Part shown: positions 1-9,020 of the stretch, in pieces
Position numbering within the stretch: the first letter of the stretch is position 1
Layout of the letters: each line of letters opens with the position of its first letter
Assembly: GCF_029937575.1 (NCBI RefSeq)
Contig: NZ_JAPYPS010000015.1
Coordinates: 1 to 64,000 of the forward strand
Source: Nocardioides sp.
GTDB taxonomy: Bacteria; Actinomycetota; Actinomycetes; Propionibacteriales; Nocardioidaceae
DNA: 64,000 nt
Direction of reading: 5' to 3'
Notes under the pieces: model-generated
Seen by the model: the letters and a program-made list of their open reading frames with translations, nothing else
Databases searched by the model: none
Told to the model about the DNA's origin: nothing
Made by a program: the position numbers and the translations under genes

Positions 1-29
1 CCACCTCGCCCAAGCAACCACTTGACAAG

Positions 30-872
30 CTATAGAAGCGTCTCGGCGCTGGCGCTCCCCACACCTCGACCGGCGTTGCCCGAACCCTTCTTGCCCTTCT
101 TGCCCTGCTTGCCCTTCAGCTTCTCCGCCTCGGGCTCGGGCGCCGGCTCCGGCGCCGTGGGAGCGACCAGGTCGAAGACCAGGTCGGCGGGCTCCCCGCC
201 GTACGCCGCCGCCGTGACGCGGTAGTCGGCGGCGGGCGCGAACTCCGTGAGCCGAGGGCACCCGGCGTCGGAGCGGCGGGTGTTCCAGCGCAGGTCGTAG
301 GTCGCGGTGACCGCACGCCGTACGACGACGGACTGCTCGGTCAGGGCGCCCGGGCACTCCCGGCTCGCCCAGACCTCGTCGTCACCGGTGGAGATCCGGA
401 CCGCGAGGGTGTCGGCCGAGACCTGCCAGGTGCAGGCCTCCGCGCTGATGGTGCGTAGCTTGAGCGTGATCAGGGCCGACCGGCCGGCGACGGCCCGCTG
501 CACGGTCGGGGTGACGGCGATGTCGTCGTCGACGCACTCGCCCTCGGGCTCGGCCAGCGGCGGAGCGGTCGGCAGCACCACGGTCGGCTCGGGCGTCGTC
601 GGCGACCGCTCCTTCGTGCCCTTCTTCTTGCCGGTGCCGGCAGTGGGTCCGGCCGTGGGGGCCGCGGGCGGTGCTGCGCTCTCCTGGTCTGCGCCCACGT
701 TGCTGGCAGTGACGCCCGGGCCCGTGGAGTCCGAGCCACCTCCGACAAGGTTGACCACGATCAGGACCAGGGCGACGACGGTGCCGAGCACGAAGAGCCG
801 ACGGCGCCAGTAGACCGCGGGGCTCAGCGGCCTTCCCGTGCCGGACCGGCCGGCACCCGTCGTCGAGGTCAT
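30..872 (-). CDS. Membrane-anchored hypothetical protein
   Basis: 280 aa, family not recognised. Residues about 25-45 form one hydrophobic membrane segment preceded by basic WRRR, so the rest is probably outside the cell. A Ser/Pro/Ala/Thr-rich linker with a GKKKGTK patch follows. Then comes a domain of about 130 residues with four cysteines (ECVDD, EACTW, RECPG, AGCPR), enough for two disulfides. The C-terminus is Pro/Glu- then Lys-rich (KGKQGKKGKKG), as in proteins that contact anionic wall polymers; that role is inference. I take the ATG at 872 rather than an upstream GTG at 929 because a TAGCGT hexamer ends 7 nt before it and the longer form would overlap mutY. It is divergent from mutY. 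Confidence 0.7.
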   Translation of the reverse strand: MTSTTGAGRSGTGRPLSPAVYWRRRLFVLGTVVALVLIVVNLVGGGSDSTGPGVTASNVGADQESAAPPAAPTAGPTAGTGKKKGTKERSPTTPEPTVVLPTAPPLAEPEGECVDDDIAVTPTVQRAVAGRSALITLKLRTISAEACTWQVSADTLAVRISTGDDEVWASRECPGALTEQSVVVRRAVTATYDLRWNTRRSDAGCPRLTEFAPAADYRVTAAAYGGEPADLVFDLVAPTAPEPAPEPEAEKLKGKQGKKGKKGSGNAGRGVGSASAETLL

Positions 873-879
873 GGAGGCG

Positions 880-885
880 ACGCTA
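880..885 (-). promoter_or_regulatory. -10 hexamer TAGCGT, leaderless layout
   Basis: TAGCGT ends 7 nt before the ATG at 872, so transcription would begin at or next to the start codon. No Shine-Dalgarno sequence fits in the gap. Confidence 0.55.
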
Positions 886-936
886 ACGACCTGACCCTGC
901 CCGACGGGGGTGCCACTCCGCAGGGACAATCGTCGA

Positions 937-1809
937 GTGCCTCACGCCCTGCATCCCCCGGTCCTGGACTGGTACGACGAGCACGCGCGCGAGCTCCCCT
1001 GGCGCGGCCACGACGCCTCGGCGTGGTCGGTGATGGTCTCGGAGTTCATGCTCCAGCAGACTCCGGTGGTCCGCGTGATTCCGATGCACGAGGAGTGGCT
1101 GCGTCGTTGGCCGACCCCGGCCGATCTGGCCGGTGCACCCTCCGGGGAGGCGGTGCGGTCGTGGGGACGACTCGGGTACCCGCGCCGCGCGCTGCGCCTG
1201 CACGCGGCCGCGGTCGCCATCACCGAGCAGCACGGCGGCGTCGTGCCCTCCGAGTACGACGACCTGCTCGCCCTGCCCGGCGTCGGTGACTACACCGCCT
1301 CGGCCATCGCCTCCTTCGCCTACGGCCGGCGCCACGTGGTGCTGGACACCAACGTGCGTCGGGTCTTCGCCCGGGCGGTGAGCGGCGTGGAGTACCCCGC
1401 GACCGCGGTGACGCGGGCCGAGCGCGACATGGGGGCGATGTTGCTGCCCGACGACGCACCGACGGCGGCTACCTGGGCGGTGGCGGTGATGGAGCTGGGC
1501 GCGCTGGTCTGCACCGCCGTCAGCCCGCGCTGCGCCGACTGCCCGATCCGGGAGCGGTGCGCCTGGCAGCTGGCCGGCAAGCCGCCGTACGACGGTCCTC
1601 CGCGCAAGGCGCAGACGTGGGCCGGCACCGACCGGCAGTGTCGCGGCCGGCTGCTCAGCGTGCTGCGCGACAGCGAGGTCCCGGTGACCCGGGCGAGCCT
1701 GGACGTGGTCTGGAGCGATCAGTCCCAGCGCGAACGGTGCCTGGCGAGCCTGGTCACCGACCGGCTCGCCGTACGCCTCGACGACGGTGAGCGCTACGCG
1801 CTGCCCTGA
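937..1809 (+). CDS. mutY: A/G-specific adenine glycosylase MutY
   Basis: Base-excision repair enzyme that removes adenine mispaired with 8-oxoguanine. The helix-hairpin-helix is at about residues 111-121 (LPGVGDYTA). The catalytic pair is Glu36 in MVSEFMLQQT and Asp137 in VVLDTNV. The 4Fe-4S ligands follow the C-x6-C-x2-C-x5-C pattern in CTAVSPRCADCPIRERC. With GTG 937 as start, the catalytic residues number almost exactly as in E. coli MutY (E37, D138). This favours 937 over the in-frame GTG at 910, and a GACAAT hexamer also lies 6 nt before 937. At about 290 aa the protein is short: the C-terminal NUDIX-like 8-oxoG recognition domain is reduced to a small tail, as is usual in actinobacterial members. 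It is convergent with clpC. Confidence 0.93.
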   Translation: MPHALHPPVLDWYDEHARELPWRGHDASAWSVMVSEFMLQQTPVVRVIPMHEEWLRRWPTPADLAGAPSGEAVRSWGRLGYPRRALRLHAAAVAITEQHGGVVPSEYDDLLALPGVGDYTASAIASFAYGRRHVVLDTNVRRVFARAVSGVEYPATAVTRAERDMGAMLLPDDAPTAATWAVAVMELGALVCTAVSPRCADCPIRERCAWQLAGKPPYDGPPRKAQTWAGTDRQCRGRLLSVLRDSEVPVTRASLDVVWSDQSQRERCLASLVTDRLAVRLDDGERYALP

Positions 1810-1829
1810 CCCGGGCGTCGCCAAGAATG

Positions 1830-1863
1830 CGCTGACCCGTCACACATGTGTGACGGGTCAGCG
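1830..1863. terminator. Perfect 34-bp palindrome between mutY and clpC
   Basis: Two 17-base arms (CGCTGACCCGTCACACA and its complement) meet with no spacer. It lies 20 bp past mutY and 9 bp past clpC, two convergent genes, so it can end transcription from both sides. No strong U-tract follows on either strand. Confidence 0.8.
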
Positions 1864-1872
1864 ACGATTCGG

Positions 1873-4479
<2,607 letters not shown>

Positions 4480-4557
4480 CCGCAACTCCTCTGCGTCACT
4501 GGGGTCCCGTCCGCTCCGGGGTGGAGAGAGGGGCACGGGAGGTCTAACCCCGCTCCC

Positions 4558-4563
4558 AGCCTA
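4558..4563 (-). promoter_or_regulatory. Candidate clpC -10 hexamer
   Basis: TAGGCT on the minus strand would start transcription about 70 nt before the clpC ATG. The ClgR box lies about 50 bp upstream of that point, where an activator would bind. The -35 is not clear. Confidence 0.4.
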
Positions 4564-4592
4564 CGCGTTCCCGTCACAGACGGAACGGCGTC

Positions 4593-4606
4593 CGCTATCA
4601 GCGAAC
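4593..4606 (-). promoter_or_regulatory. ClgR operator of clpC
   Basis: GTTCGC-TGATA-GCG matches the published ClgR box GTTCGC-N5-GCG exactly. ClgR activates clp genes in actinobacteria, and the site lies in the clpC upstream region. Confidence 0.8.
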
Positions 4607-4616
4607 ATCACCGGCC

Positions 4617-4711
4617 AGCCGCCGGCGAGGAACGAGCGGGTGGCGTGGGGCCGGGGAGATTGAGCGAGGCGCGCGAGTGAGGGACGAACTCGCGCCGGCG
4701 GCGTCGAGATC
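4617..4711 (+). repeat. Dispersed hairpin repeat, copy A
   Basis: Two hairpin motifs in tandem. The first has loop GAGGAACGA at 4627-4635. The second has arms GCGCGAGT (4671-4678) and ACTCGCGC (4688-4695) around loop GAGGGACGA, preceded by ATTGAGCGAGG and followed by GCGTCGAGATCC. The order of blocks matches copies B (13152-13256) and C (19907-20017). It lies between the divergent clpC and MFS genes. Confidence 0.65.
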
Positions 4712-4753
4712 CAGCGAGCCGAGAAGCAGCAGCACCGACGAGGCTGACGCGAA

Positions 4754-4803
4754 GGGTCGTGTGCCCCAGCACGACCCATCCACCGCCCTCAGGCACACGA
4801 CCC
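4754..4803 (+). promoter_or_regulatory. Competing hairpins upstream of the MFS gene
   Basis: The arm GGGTCGTGTGCC (4754-4765) pairs perfectly over 12 bp with 4792-4803. Its first eight bases pair equally well with CACGACCC at 4770-4777. The two structures exclude each other, as in attenuators; three GGGTCGTG half-sites for a DNA-binding protein are an alternative. The rest of 4804-4918 shows nothing I can assign. Confidence 0.4.
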
Positions 4804-4918
4804 CGCCCCGAGGCGAAGCCACCTCCACCCGCGGGGTCCGGCGCGACGATCGGTGCCCACCTCGCCAGGGCGGCGGCGGCGCGGGGAATGGGCGGCCCGC
4901 CCGCCCGGTTGCCCCGCG

Positions 4919-6295
4919 GTGAGGTCCCCCGCACAGCCGCTCGCCCCGCGCCCCGCGTTCGCCGTCGTCGTGGCCGCGTTCCTCGTGACGATGATCGGCA
5001 CCACGCTGCCGACACCGATGTACGTCGAGTACCAGGCGCGCTTCGACTTCTCGCTGACCATGGTGACGGTCATCTTCGCGACGTACGCCGTGGGCGTGCT
5101 CGCCGCGCTGCTGGTCACCGGCCGCTGGTCGGACGCGATCGGGCGACGCCCGATGCTGCTCGCTGGTCTCGCCCTCTCTGCCGCGTCCGACGTCGTCTTC
5201 CTGGCCGCCGACGCGACCTGGGTGCTGCTCGTCGGTCGCCTGGTGTCCGGCGTCTCGGCCGGGATCTACGTCGGTACGGCGACCGCCGCCGTGTTCGAGT
5301 CGGCACCGACTGCCTGGCGTCGACGCGCACCGCTGGTCGCGACGGCCGCCAACATCGGGGGACTGGGCCTCGGTCCTCTCGTGGCCGCGTCGCTGATCAC
5401 GATCGGGCCGTGGCCGGTGCACCTCGGCTTCGCGGTCCACCTCGCCGTGGCACTGCTGGTCGGTGCCCTGCTCCTCCGGATCCCCGAGACGGTGGACGTC
5501 GAGCCGGGCGCGCGGCTGCGCGTGGCGCGGCCCGAGGTCCCGCAGCAGGCACGGACCACGTTCGTCGGGGCGGCCGTCGTCGGCTTCGCGGGGTTCGCGG
5601 TGCTCGGCCTGATGACGGCGGTCTCGCCCCGCTTCGTCGCGGAGGCCGAGCCGGGCGCGGGCGCGATCCTCGGCGTCTCGGTGGTCACCGTGCTGTTCCT
5701 CTCGTCGGTGCTCGCCCAGGTACTCCTGAGCCGGGTGCCCCTCACCACCGCGGTCGACCTCGGCTGCGTGCTGCTCGCCGCCGGCACGGGGCTGCTGGCG
5801 CTGGCCATCGGGATCGGCACCCTGCCCCTGATGCTGGTGGCCGCCGTGGTGGGTGGTGCCGGTCAGGGCCTGTCCTTCAGCAAGGGGCTGGGCTCCGTGC
5901 TGGCCCGGGTGGAGCCACGCCAGCGGGCGGGCACGACATCGGCCTTCTTCGTGGTCGCCTACGTGGCCCTGTCGCTGCCCGTCGTGGGTGACGGGCTCGC
6001 GTCCCAGCGCTTCGGGCTGGTCCCGGCAGGGGTCGCGTTCTCACTCGTGGTGACAGGTCTGGCCCTCGCCGCCCTGCTGGTGCTGCGGCTGGACCGCCGC
6101 GCAGGCACTCAGCCACCGAGCGCCGTACGAAACATTCGGTCCCTAGCCTGGTCGGATGGCCCGGACCACCGAGGACGACCTCGCGCGCACCACCAGGCTG
6201 CTCGACGTCATCGAGCACGACATCGTGCCGCTGACCACCCGGGGTGTCGCTGCCGGCAACAAGCTGTTCGGAGCCGCGATCATCCGCAGGAGTGA
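4919..6295 (+). CDS. MFS transporter
   Basis: Twelve-helix major facilitator, 458 aa from GTG 4919. Motif A is in the loop after the second helix (GRWSDAIGRRPML). Substrate unknown; a sugar or drug efflux role is possible. The GTG start removes a Gly/Pro/Arg-rich extension that the frame from ATG 4853 would add, and places the first helix about 10 residues in. The last 46 codons overlap the next gene in another frame and read as low-complexity Arg/His (RPRAHHQAARRHRARH). The original stop may have been lost near 6120-6150. An upstream stem pair at 4754-4803 may control it. Confidence 0.8.
   Translation: MRSPAQPLAPRPAFAVVVAAFLVTMIGTTLPTPMYVEYQARFDFSLTMVTVIFATYAVGVLAALLVTGRWSDAIGRRPMLLAGLALSAASDVVFLAADATWVLLVGRLVSGVSAGIYVGTATAAVFESAPTAWRRRAPLVATAANIGGLGLGPLVAASLITIGPWPVHLGFAVHLAVALLVGALLLRIPETVDVEPGARLRVARPEVPQQARTTFVGAAVVGFAGFAVLGLMTAVSPRFVAEAEPGAGAILGVSVVTVLFLSSVLAQVLLSRVPLTTAVDLGCVLLAAGTGLLALAIGIGTLPLMLVAAVVGGAGQGLSFSKGLGSVLARVEPRQRAGTTSAFFVVAYVALSLPVVGDGLASQRFGLVPAGVAFSLVVTGLALAALLVLRLDRRAGTQPPSAVRNIRSLAWSDGPDHRGRPRAHHQAARRHRARHRAADHPGCRCRQQAVRSRDHPQE
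6144..6149 (+). promoter_or_regulatory. -10 hexamer TAGCCT, leaderless layout
   Basis: TAGCCT ends 6 nt before the ATG at 6156 of the deaminase and lies inside the 3' end of the MFS frame. Confidence 0.6.
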
Positions 6296-6785
6296 CTGGT
6301 CGCTGGTCGTGGCCGCCACCAACAACGAGGTCGAGAACCCGCTGTGGCACGGCGAGATCCACGCCATCAAGCTCTTCCACGAGCTGCCACGCGCCACCCG
6401 TCCGCCGGCCTCGGACTGCCTCTTCCTGGCCACCCACGAGCCGTGCTCGCTGTGCCTGAGCGGCATCACGTGGGCCGGGTTCGACAACTTCAGCTACCTC
6501 TTCAGCCACCGGGACTCCGCCGAGTCCTTCGCCATCCCCTACGACATCGCGATCCTGAAGGCCGTCTACGCCGTCCCGGACCCCGATCGGTCCGCCCCGG
6601 CGCCGGACCGTGACCTCTACAACCGCAGCAACGACTACTTCACCAGCACCGACCTGGTCGGCGTGATCGCGGCACTGGGCGAACCGCTGCTGGACGAGCG
6701 TCTCGCCCGGCTCGACGCGACGTACGACGCGCTCTCGGCGACGTACCAGTCACACAAGGGTGGCGCTGACATCCCACTGGCCTGA
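6156..6785 (+). CDS. Zinc-dependent nucleoside/cytosine deaminase family protein
   Basis: 209 aa with the cytidine deaminase-like zinc site: the HGE of WHGEIHAI supplies the His ligand and proton-shuttling Glu, and EPCSLC supplies two Cys ligands. It resembles nucleoside deaminases of the guanine deaminase/TadA superfamily, but the C-terminal half is longer than in TadA and the substrate is not clear. The ATG at 6156 follows a -10-like hexamer by 6 nt, so it probably has its own leaderless mRNA despite overlapping the MFS frame by 140 bp. The last codons (ADIPLA, stop) lie inside a 14-bp tandem repeat. Confidence 0.82.
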   Translation: MARTTEDDLARTTRLLDVIEHDIVPLTTRGVAAGNKLFGAAIIRRSDWSLVVAATNNEVENPLWHGEIHAIKLFHELPRATRPPASDCLFLATHEPCSLCLSGITWAGFDNFSYLFSHRDSAESFAIPYDIAILKAVYAVPDPDRSAPAPDRDLYNRSNDYFTSTDLVGVIAALGEPLLDERLARLDATYDALSATYQSHKGGADIPLA

Positions 6786-6825
6786 CATCCCACTGCCTGA
6801 CATCCCACTGCCTGACATCCCACTG
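6766..6825. repeat. Four copies of a 14-bp tandem repeat
   Basis: CTGACATCCCACTG occurs perfectly at 6766, 6782, 6797 and 6812 (spacing 16, 15, 15). The first copy is coding and the second contains the deaminase stop codon. No inverted-repeat structure is evident. Confidence 0.9.
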
Positions 6826-6885
6826 GCCGGAGACGCAGACCGACCCGCCGCGAGGACGTCGCGACGGGTCGGTGCTGGGTGCGGA

Positions 6886-7221
6886 TCAGTGAACGGCGTC
6901 GTAGGCCTCACGGATCTCGGCAGGGATGCGGCCACGGTCCGGCACGGAGTGACCGTTCTCGCGGGCCCACTCGCGCACGTCGGCCGCGCTGGCGCCATTG
7001 GCGCTGGCGGCGGCGCCGTTGGACTTCTTGGCCGAGCGACGACCCGACGTCACCTTGCGGGCGTGGCCGAGGAACGGGGCCAGGGCCTCACGCAGGCTCG
7101 AGGCGTGTCCGTCGTTGAGATCGATCTCGTACGACGTGCCGTCGAGGCCGAAGGCGACGGTCTCGGTCGCCTCGGTGTCGTCGATGTCGTCGACCAGAAT
7201 AATGTTTACCTTCTGTGCCAC
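6886..7221 (-). CDS. lsr2: Lsr2 nucleoid-associated protein
   Basis: H-NS-like silencer that binds the minor groove of AT-rich DNA and bridges it. 111 aa, the usual length. The N-terminal dimerisation domain is VAQKVNIILVDDI onward; a Ser/Ala/Lys linker follows; the C-terminal DNA-binding domain carries the RGR hook in DRGRIPAEI and ends AYDAVH. The start is GTG 7221, with GAGGT 7 nt upstream; an upstream frame to 7275 adds residues foreign to the family. It stands alone between the deaminase and coaX. The AT-rich upstream patch makes self-binding likely. lysS, its neighbour in mycobacteria, is missing. Confidence 0.96.
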   Translation of the reverse strand: MAQKVNIILVDDIDDTEATETVAFGLDGTSYEIDLNDGHASSLREALAPFLGHARKVTSGRRSAKKSNGAAASANGASAADVREWARENGHSVPDRGRIPAEIREAYDAVH

Positions 7222-7263
7222 GGGATTACCTCGTCTTTGAGTATGTGGTGAATAGGAGCAGTC

Positions 7264-7281
7264 ATCATTGTGCACGATGAT
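7264..7281. promoter_or_regulatory. Palindrome in the AT-rich lsr2 upstream region
   Basis: ATCATTGTGCACGATGAT is an 18-bp palindrome with a single mismatched pair around GTGCAC. It lacks a hairpin loop, so a dimeric repressor site fits better than a terminator. It lies about 45 bp upstream of lsr2 and 28 bp past coaX. The factor is unknown. Confidence 0.5.
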
Positions 7282-7308
7282 CGCTCAATACCCAAAGCCG
7301 CCGGACGA

Positions 7309-8097
7309 TTATCCGCGGATATTCCGGCGGAATACCATCTCCAACCCCTGGAGCGTCAGCCACGGCGCGTGCTCGGTAAAGCAGTCGCATTCGTCGAATA
7401 CCAGGGGTGATAAATAACCCGTCGCTATCACCGAGACGTCCTCGAGCGCCACGTCGAGCTCGTCGACGATCCGCTCCACCAGGCCCTCGACCTGGGCGGC
7501 CACGCCGAACACCAGTCCCGACTGCAGTGCCTCGACGGTGTTCTTGGCGATCACCGAGCGCGGCCGGATCAGTTCGACCTGCCGCAGCTGGGCTCCGCGA
7601 CGCCCCAGCGCCTCGAGCGAGATCTCGATGCCCGGAGCGATAGCACCTCCGACATACTGGCCCGCGGCGTTTATCACGTCGAAGGTGGTGGCGGTACCTC
7701 CGAAATCGACGACCACCGCGGGTCCGCCGTAGATGGTTGCTGCGGCCAACGAATTGACGATCCGGTCGGTGCCCACCTCGCGGGGGTTGTCGGTGAGCAC
7801 CGGAATACCGGTGCGCACGCCGGGCTCGACCACGAGATATTCGAGATCTGCGAAGTGCCGCGCAAGCATCTCGCGCCCTGCCTGGGTCACCCCGGGCACC
7901 GTCGAGCAGAGCACGATGCCCGAGATCGGGTCCGGGCCGGTGAAGTGCCGGCCGACGAGTCCGCGCAGCAGGACCGCCCACTCGTCAGCAGTGCGCCGCC
8001 CGTCGGTCGAGACCCGCCAGTGGGCCGGCACGTCCCCGTCGGAGACGATCCCGAGCACGGTGTGCGCGTTGCCGACGTCGACCGCGAGCAAGGACAC
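7309..8097 (-). CDS. coaX: Type III pantothenate kinase CoaX
   Basis: First step of coenzyme A synthesis: phosphorylates pantothenate using the ASKHA fold. 262 aa. Visible motifs: N-terminal DVGNAHTVLG (phosphate 1), DNPREVGTDRIVN (pantothenate/dimer region) and VVDFGGTATTFDV (phosphate 2). Last gene of the pan/nad operon, 5 bp after nadC, and supplied directly by PanC product. Base use is odd: the 3' part is AT-richer than its neighbours and carries a TTA leucine codon (7411-7413), rare in such genomes. Confidence 0.95.
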   Translation of the reverse strand: MSLLAVDVGNAHTVLGIVSDGDVPAHWRVSTDGRRTADEWAVLLRGLVGRHFTGPDPISGIVLCSTVPGVTQAGREMLARHFADLEYLVVEPGVRTGIPVLTDNPREVGTDRIVNSLAAATIYGGPAVVVDFGGTATTFDVINAAGQYVGGAIAPGIEISLEALGRRGAQLRQVELIRPRSVIAKNTVEALQSGLVFGVAAQVEGLVERIVDELDVALEDVSVIATGYLSPLVFDECDCFTEHAPWLTLQGLEMVFRRNIRG

Positions 8098-8102
8098 CGC
8101 CC

Positions 8103-9020
8103 TCAGCCCTCGAGGAAGTCGAAGCCGAGGTCGAAGACGACGACCGAGTGCGTCAGCGCCCCCACCGAGATGAAGTCCACGCCGGTGCGGGCCACGGCCG
8201 ACGCCCGCTCGAGGGTGAGGCCGCCCGAGGCCTCCAGGGTGGCGCCGACGCCGGAGTCGGCGGTGATGCGCACCGCCTCGGCCATCGTCTCGTCGCTCAT
8301 GTTGTCGAGCAGGATCTGCGTGCAGCCCGCGGCGAGCAGATCGCGCAGCTGCCCCAGATCGGTGACCTCGACCTCCACGGGGAGGTCGGGGTACGACGCG
8401 CGCACGGCCTCGAGCGCCGGCACGACTCCCCCCGCGGCCACGACGTGGTTGTCCTTCACCATGGCCAGGTCGCTGAGGCTGAAGCGGTGGTTGACTCCTC
8501 CGCCGCAGCGCACGGCGTACTTCTGGAGGGCGCGGAAGCCGGGCAGCGTCTTGCGGGTGTCGAGCACCTTGGCTCGGGTGCCCTCCAGGGCCGCGACCCA
8601 GTGCGACGTCGCGGTGGCGATGCCGGAGAGGTGGCTGGCGAAGTTCAGGGCGGTGCGCTCGGCGGTGAGCAGACCACGGGTGCGCCCGGCGACGCGCATC
8701 ACGACGTCACCGGGCGAGACGCGGGTGCCGTCGGGCACTCGCTCGGTGATCTCGACGTCGTCCCCGAGGACCAGGTGGAAGACGAGCGCGGCGACGCCCA
8801 GCCCTGCCACGACGCCCTCGTCGCGGGCCGCGAAGACACCTTCGGTCCGAGCATCGGCGGGGATCGTGGCGACCGAGGTGAGGTCGAGGGCGCCGTCGGG
8901 AAGGTCCTCCTGCAGGGCGCGGAGCACGTAGTCGACCAGGGCCTCGTAGCCGAGGTCGGCGGCCTCGAGCTCCTGCTTCAGGTCCCGTGGCGGCGGCAGG
9001 TGAAAGGGGAAGCAACTCAT
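8103..9020 (-). CDS. nadC: Nicotinate-nucleotide pyrophosphorylase NadC
   Basis: Quinolinate phosphoribosyltransferase, the step to nicotinate mononucleotide in de novo NAD synthesis; 305 aa. Typical blocks: TAERTALNFASHLSGIAT, VLDTRKTLPGFRALQKYA, the GGGVNHR basic patch, MVKDNH, and EASGGL near the C-terminus. Start ATG 9020 overlaps the nadB stop by 4 bp (ATGA), showing translational coupling; the frame upstream to 9407 is nadB read out of frame. Confidence 0.96.
   Translation of the reverse strand: MSCFPFHLPPPRDLKQELEAADLGYEALVDYVLRALQEDLPDGALDLTSVATIPADARTEGVFAARDEGVVAGLGVAALVFHLVLGDDVEITERVPDGTRVSPGDVVMRVAGRTRGLLTAERTALNFASHLSGIATATSHWVAALEGTRAKVLDTRKTLPGFRALQKYAVRCGGGVNHRFSLSDLAMVKDNHVVAAGGVVPALEAVRASYPDLPVEVEVTDLGQLRDLLAAGCTQILLDNMSDETMAEAVRITADSGVGATLEASGGLTLERASAVARTGVDFISVGALTHSVVVFDLGFDFLEG

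Noticed and set aside
910..936. Upstream GTG start of MutY
   Set aside because: Catalytic residue numbering and a -10-like hexamer favour 937; the longer form overlaps the divergent promoter.
7222..7275. Longer Lsr2 start
   Set aside because: Adds 18 residues that do not fit the family; GTG 7221 has a good RBS.
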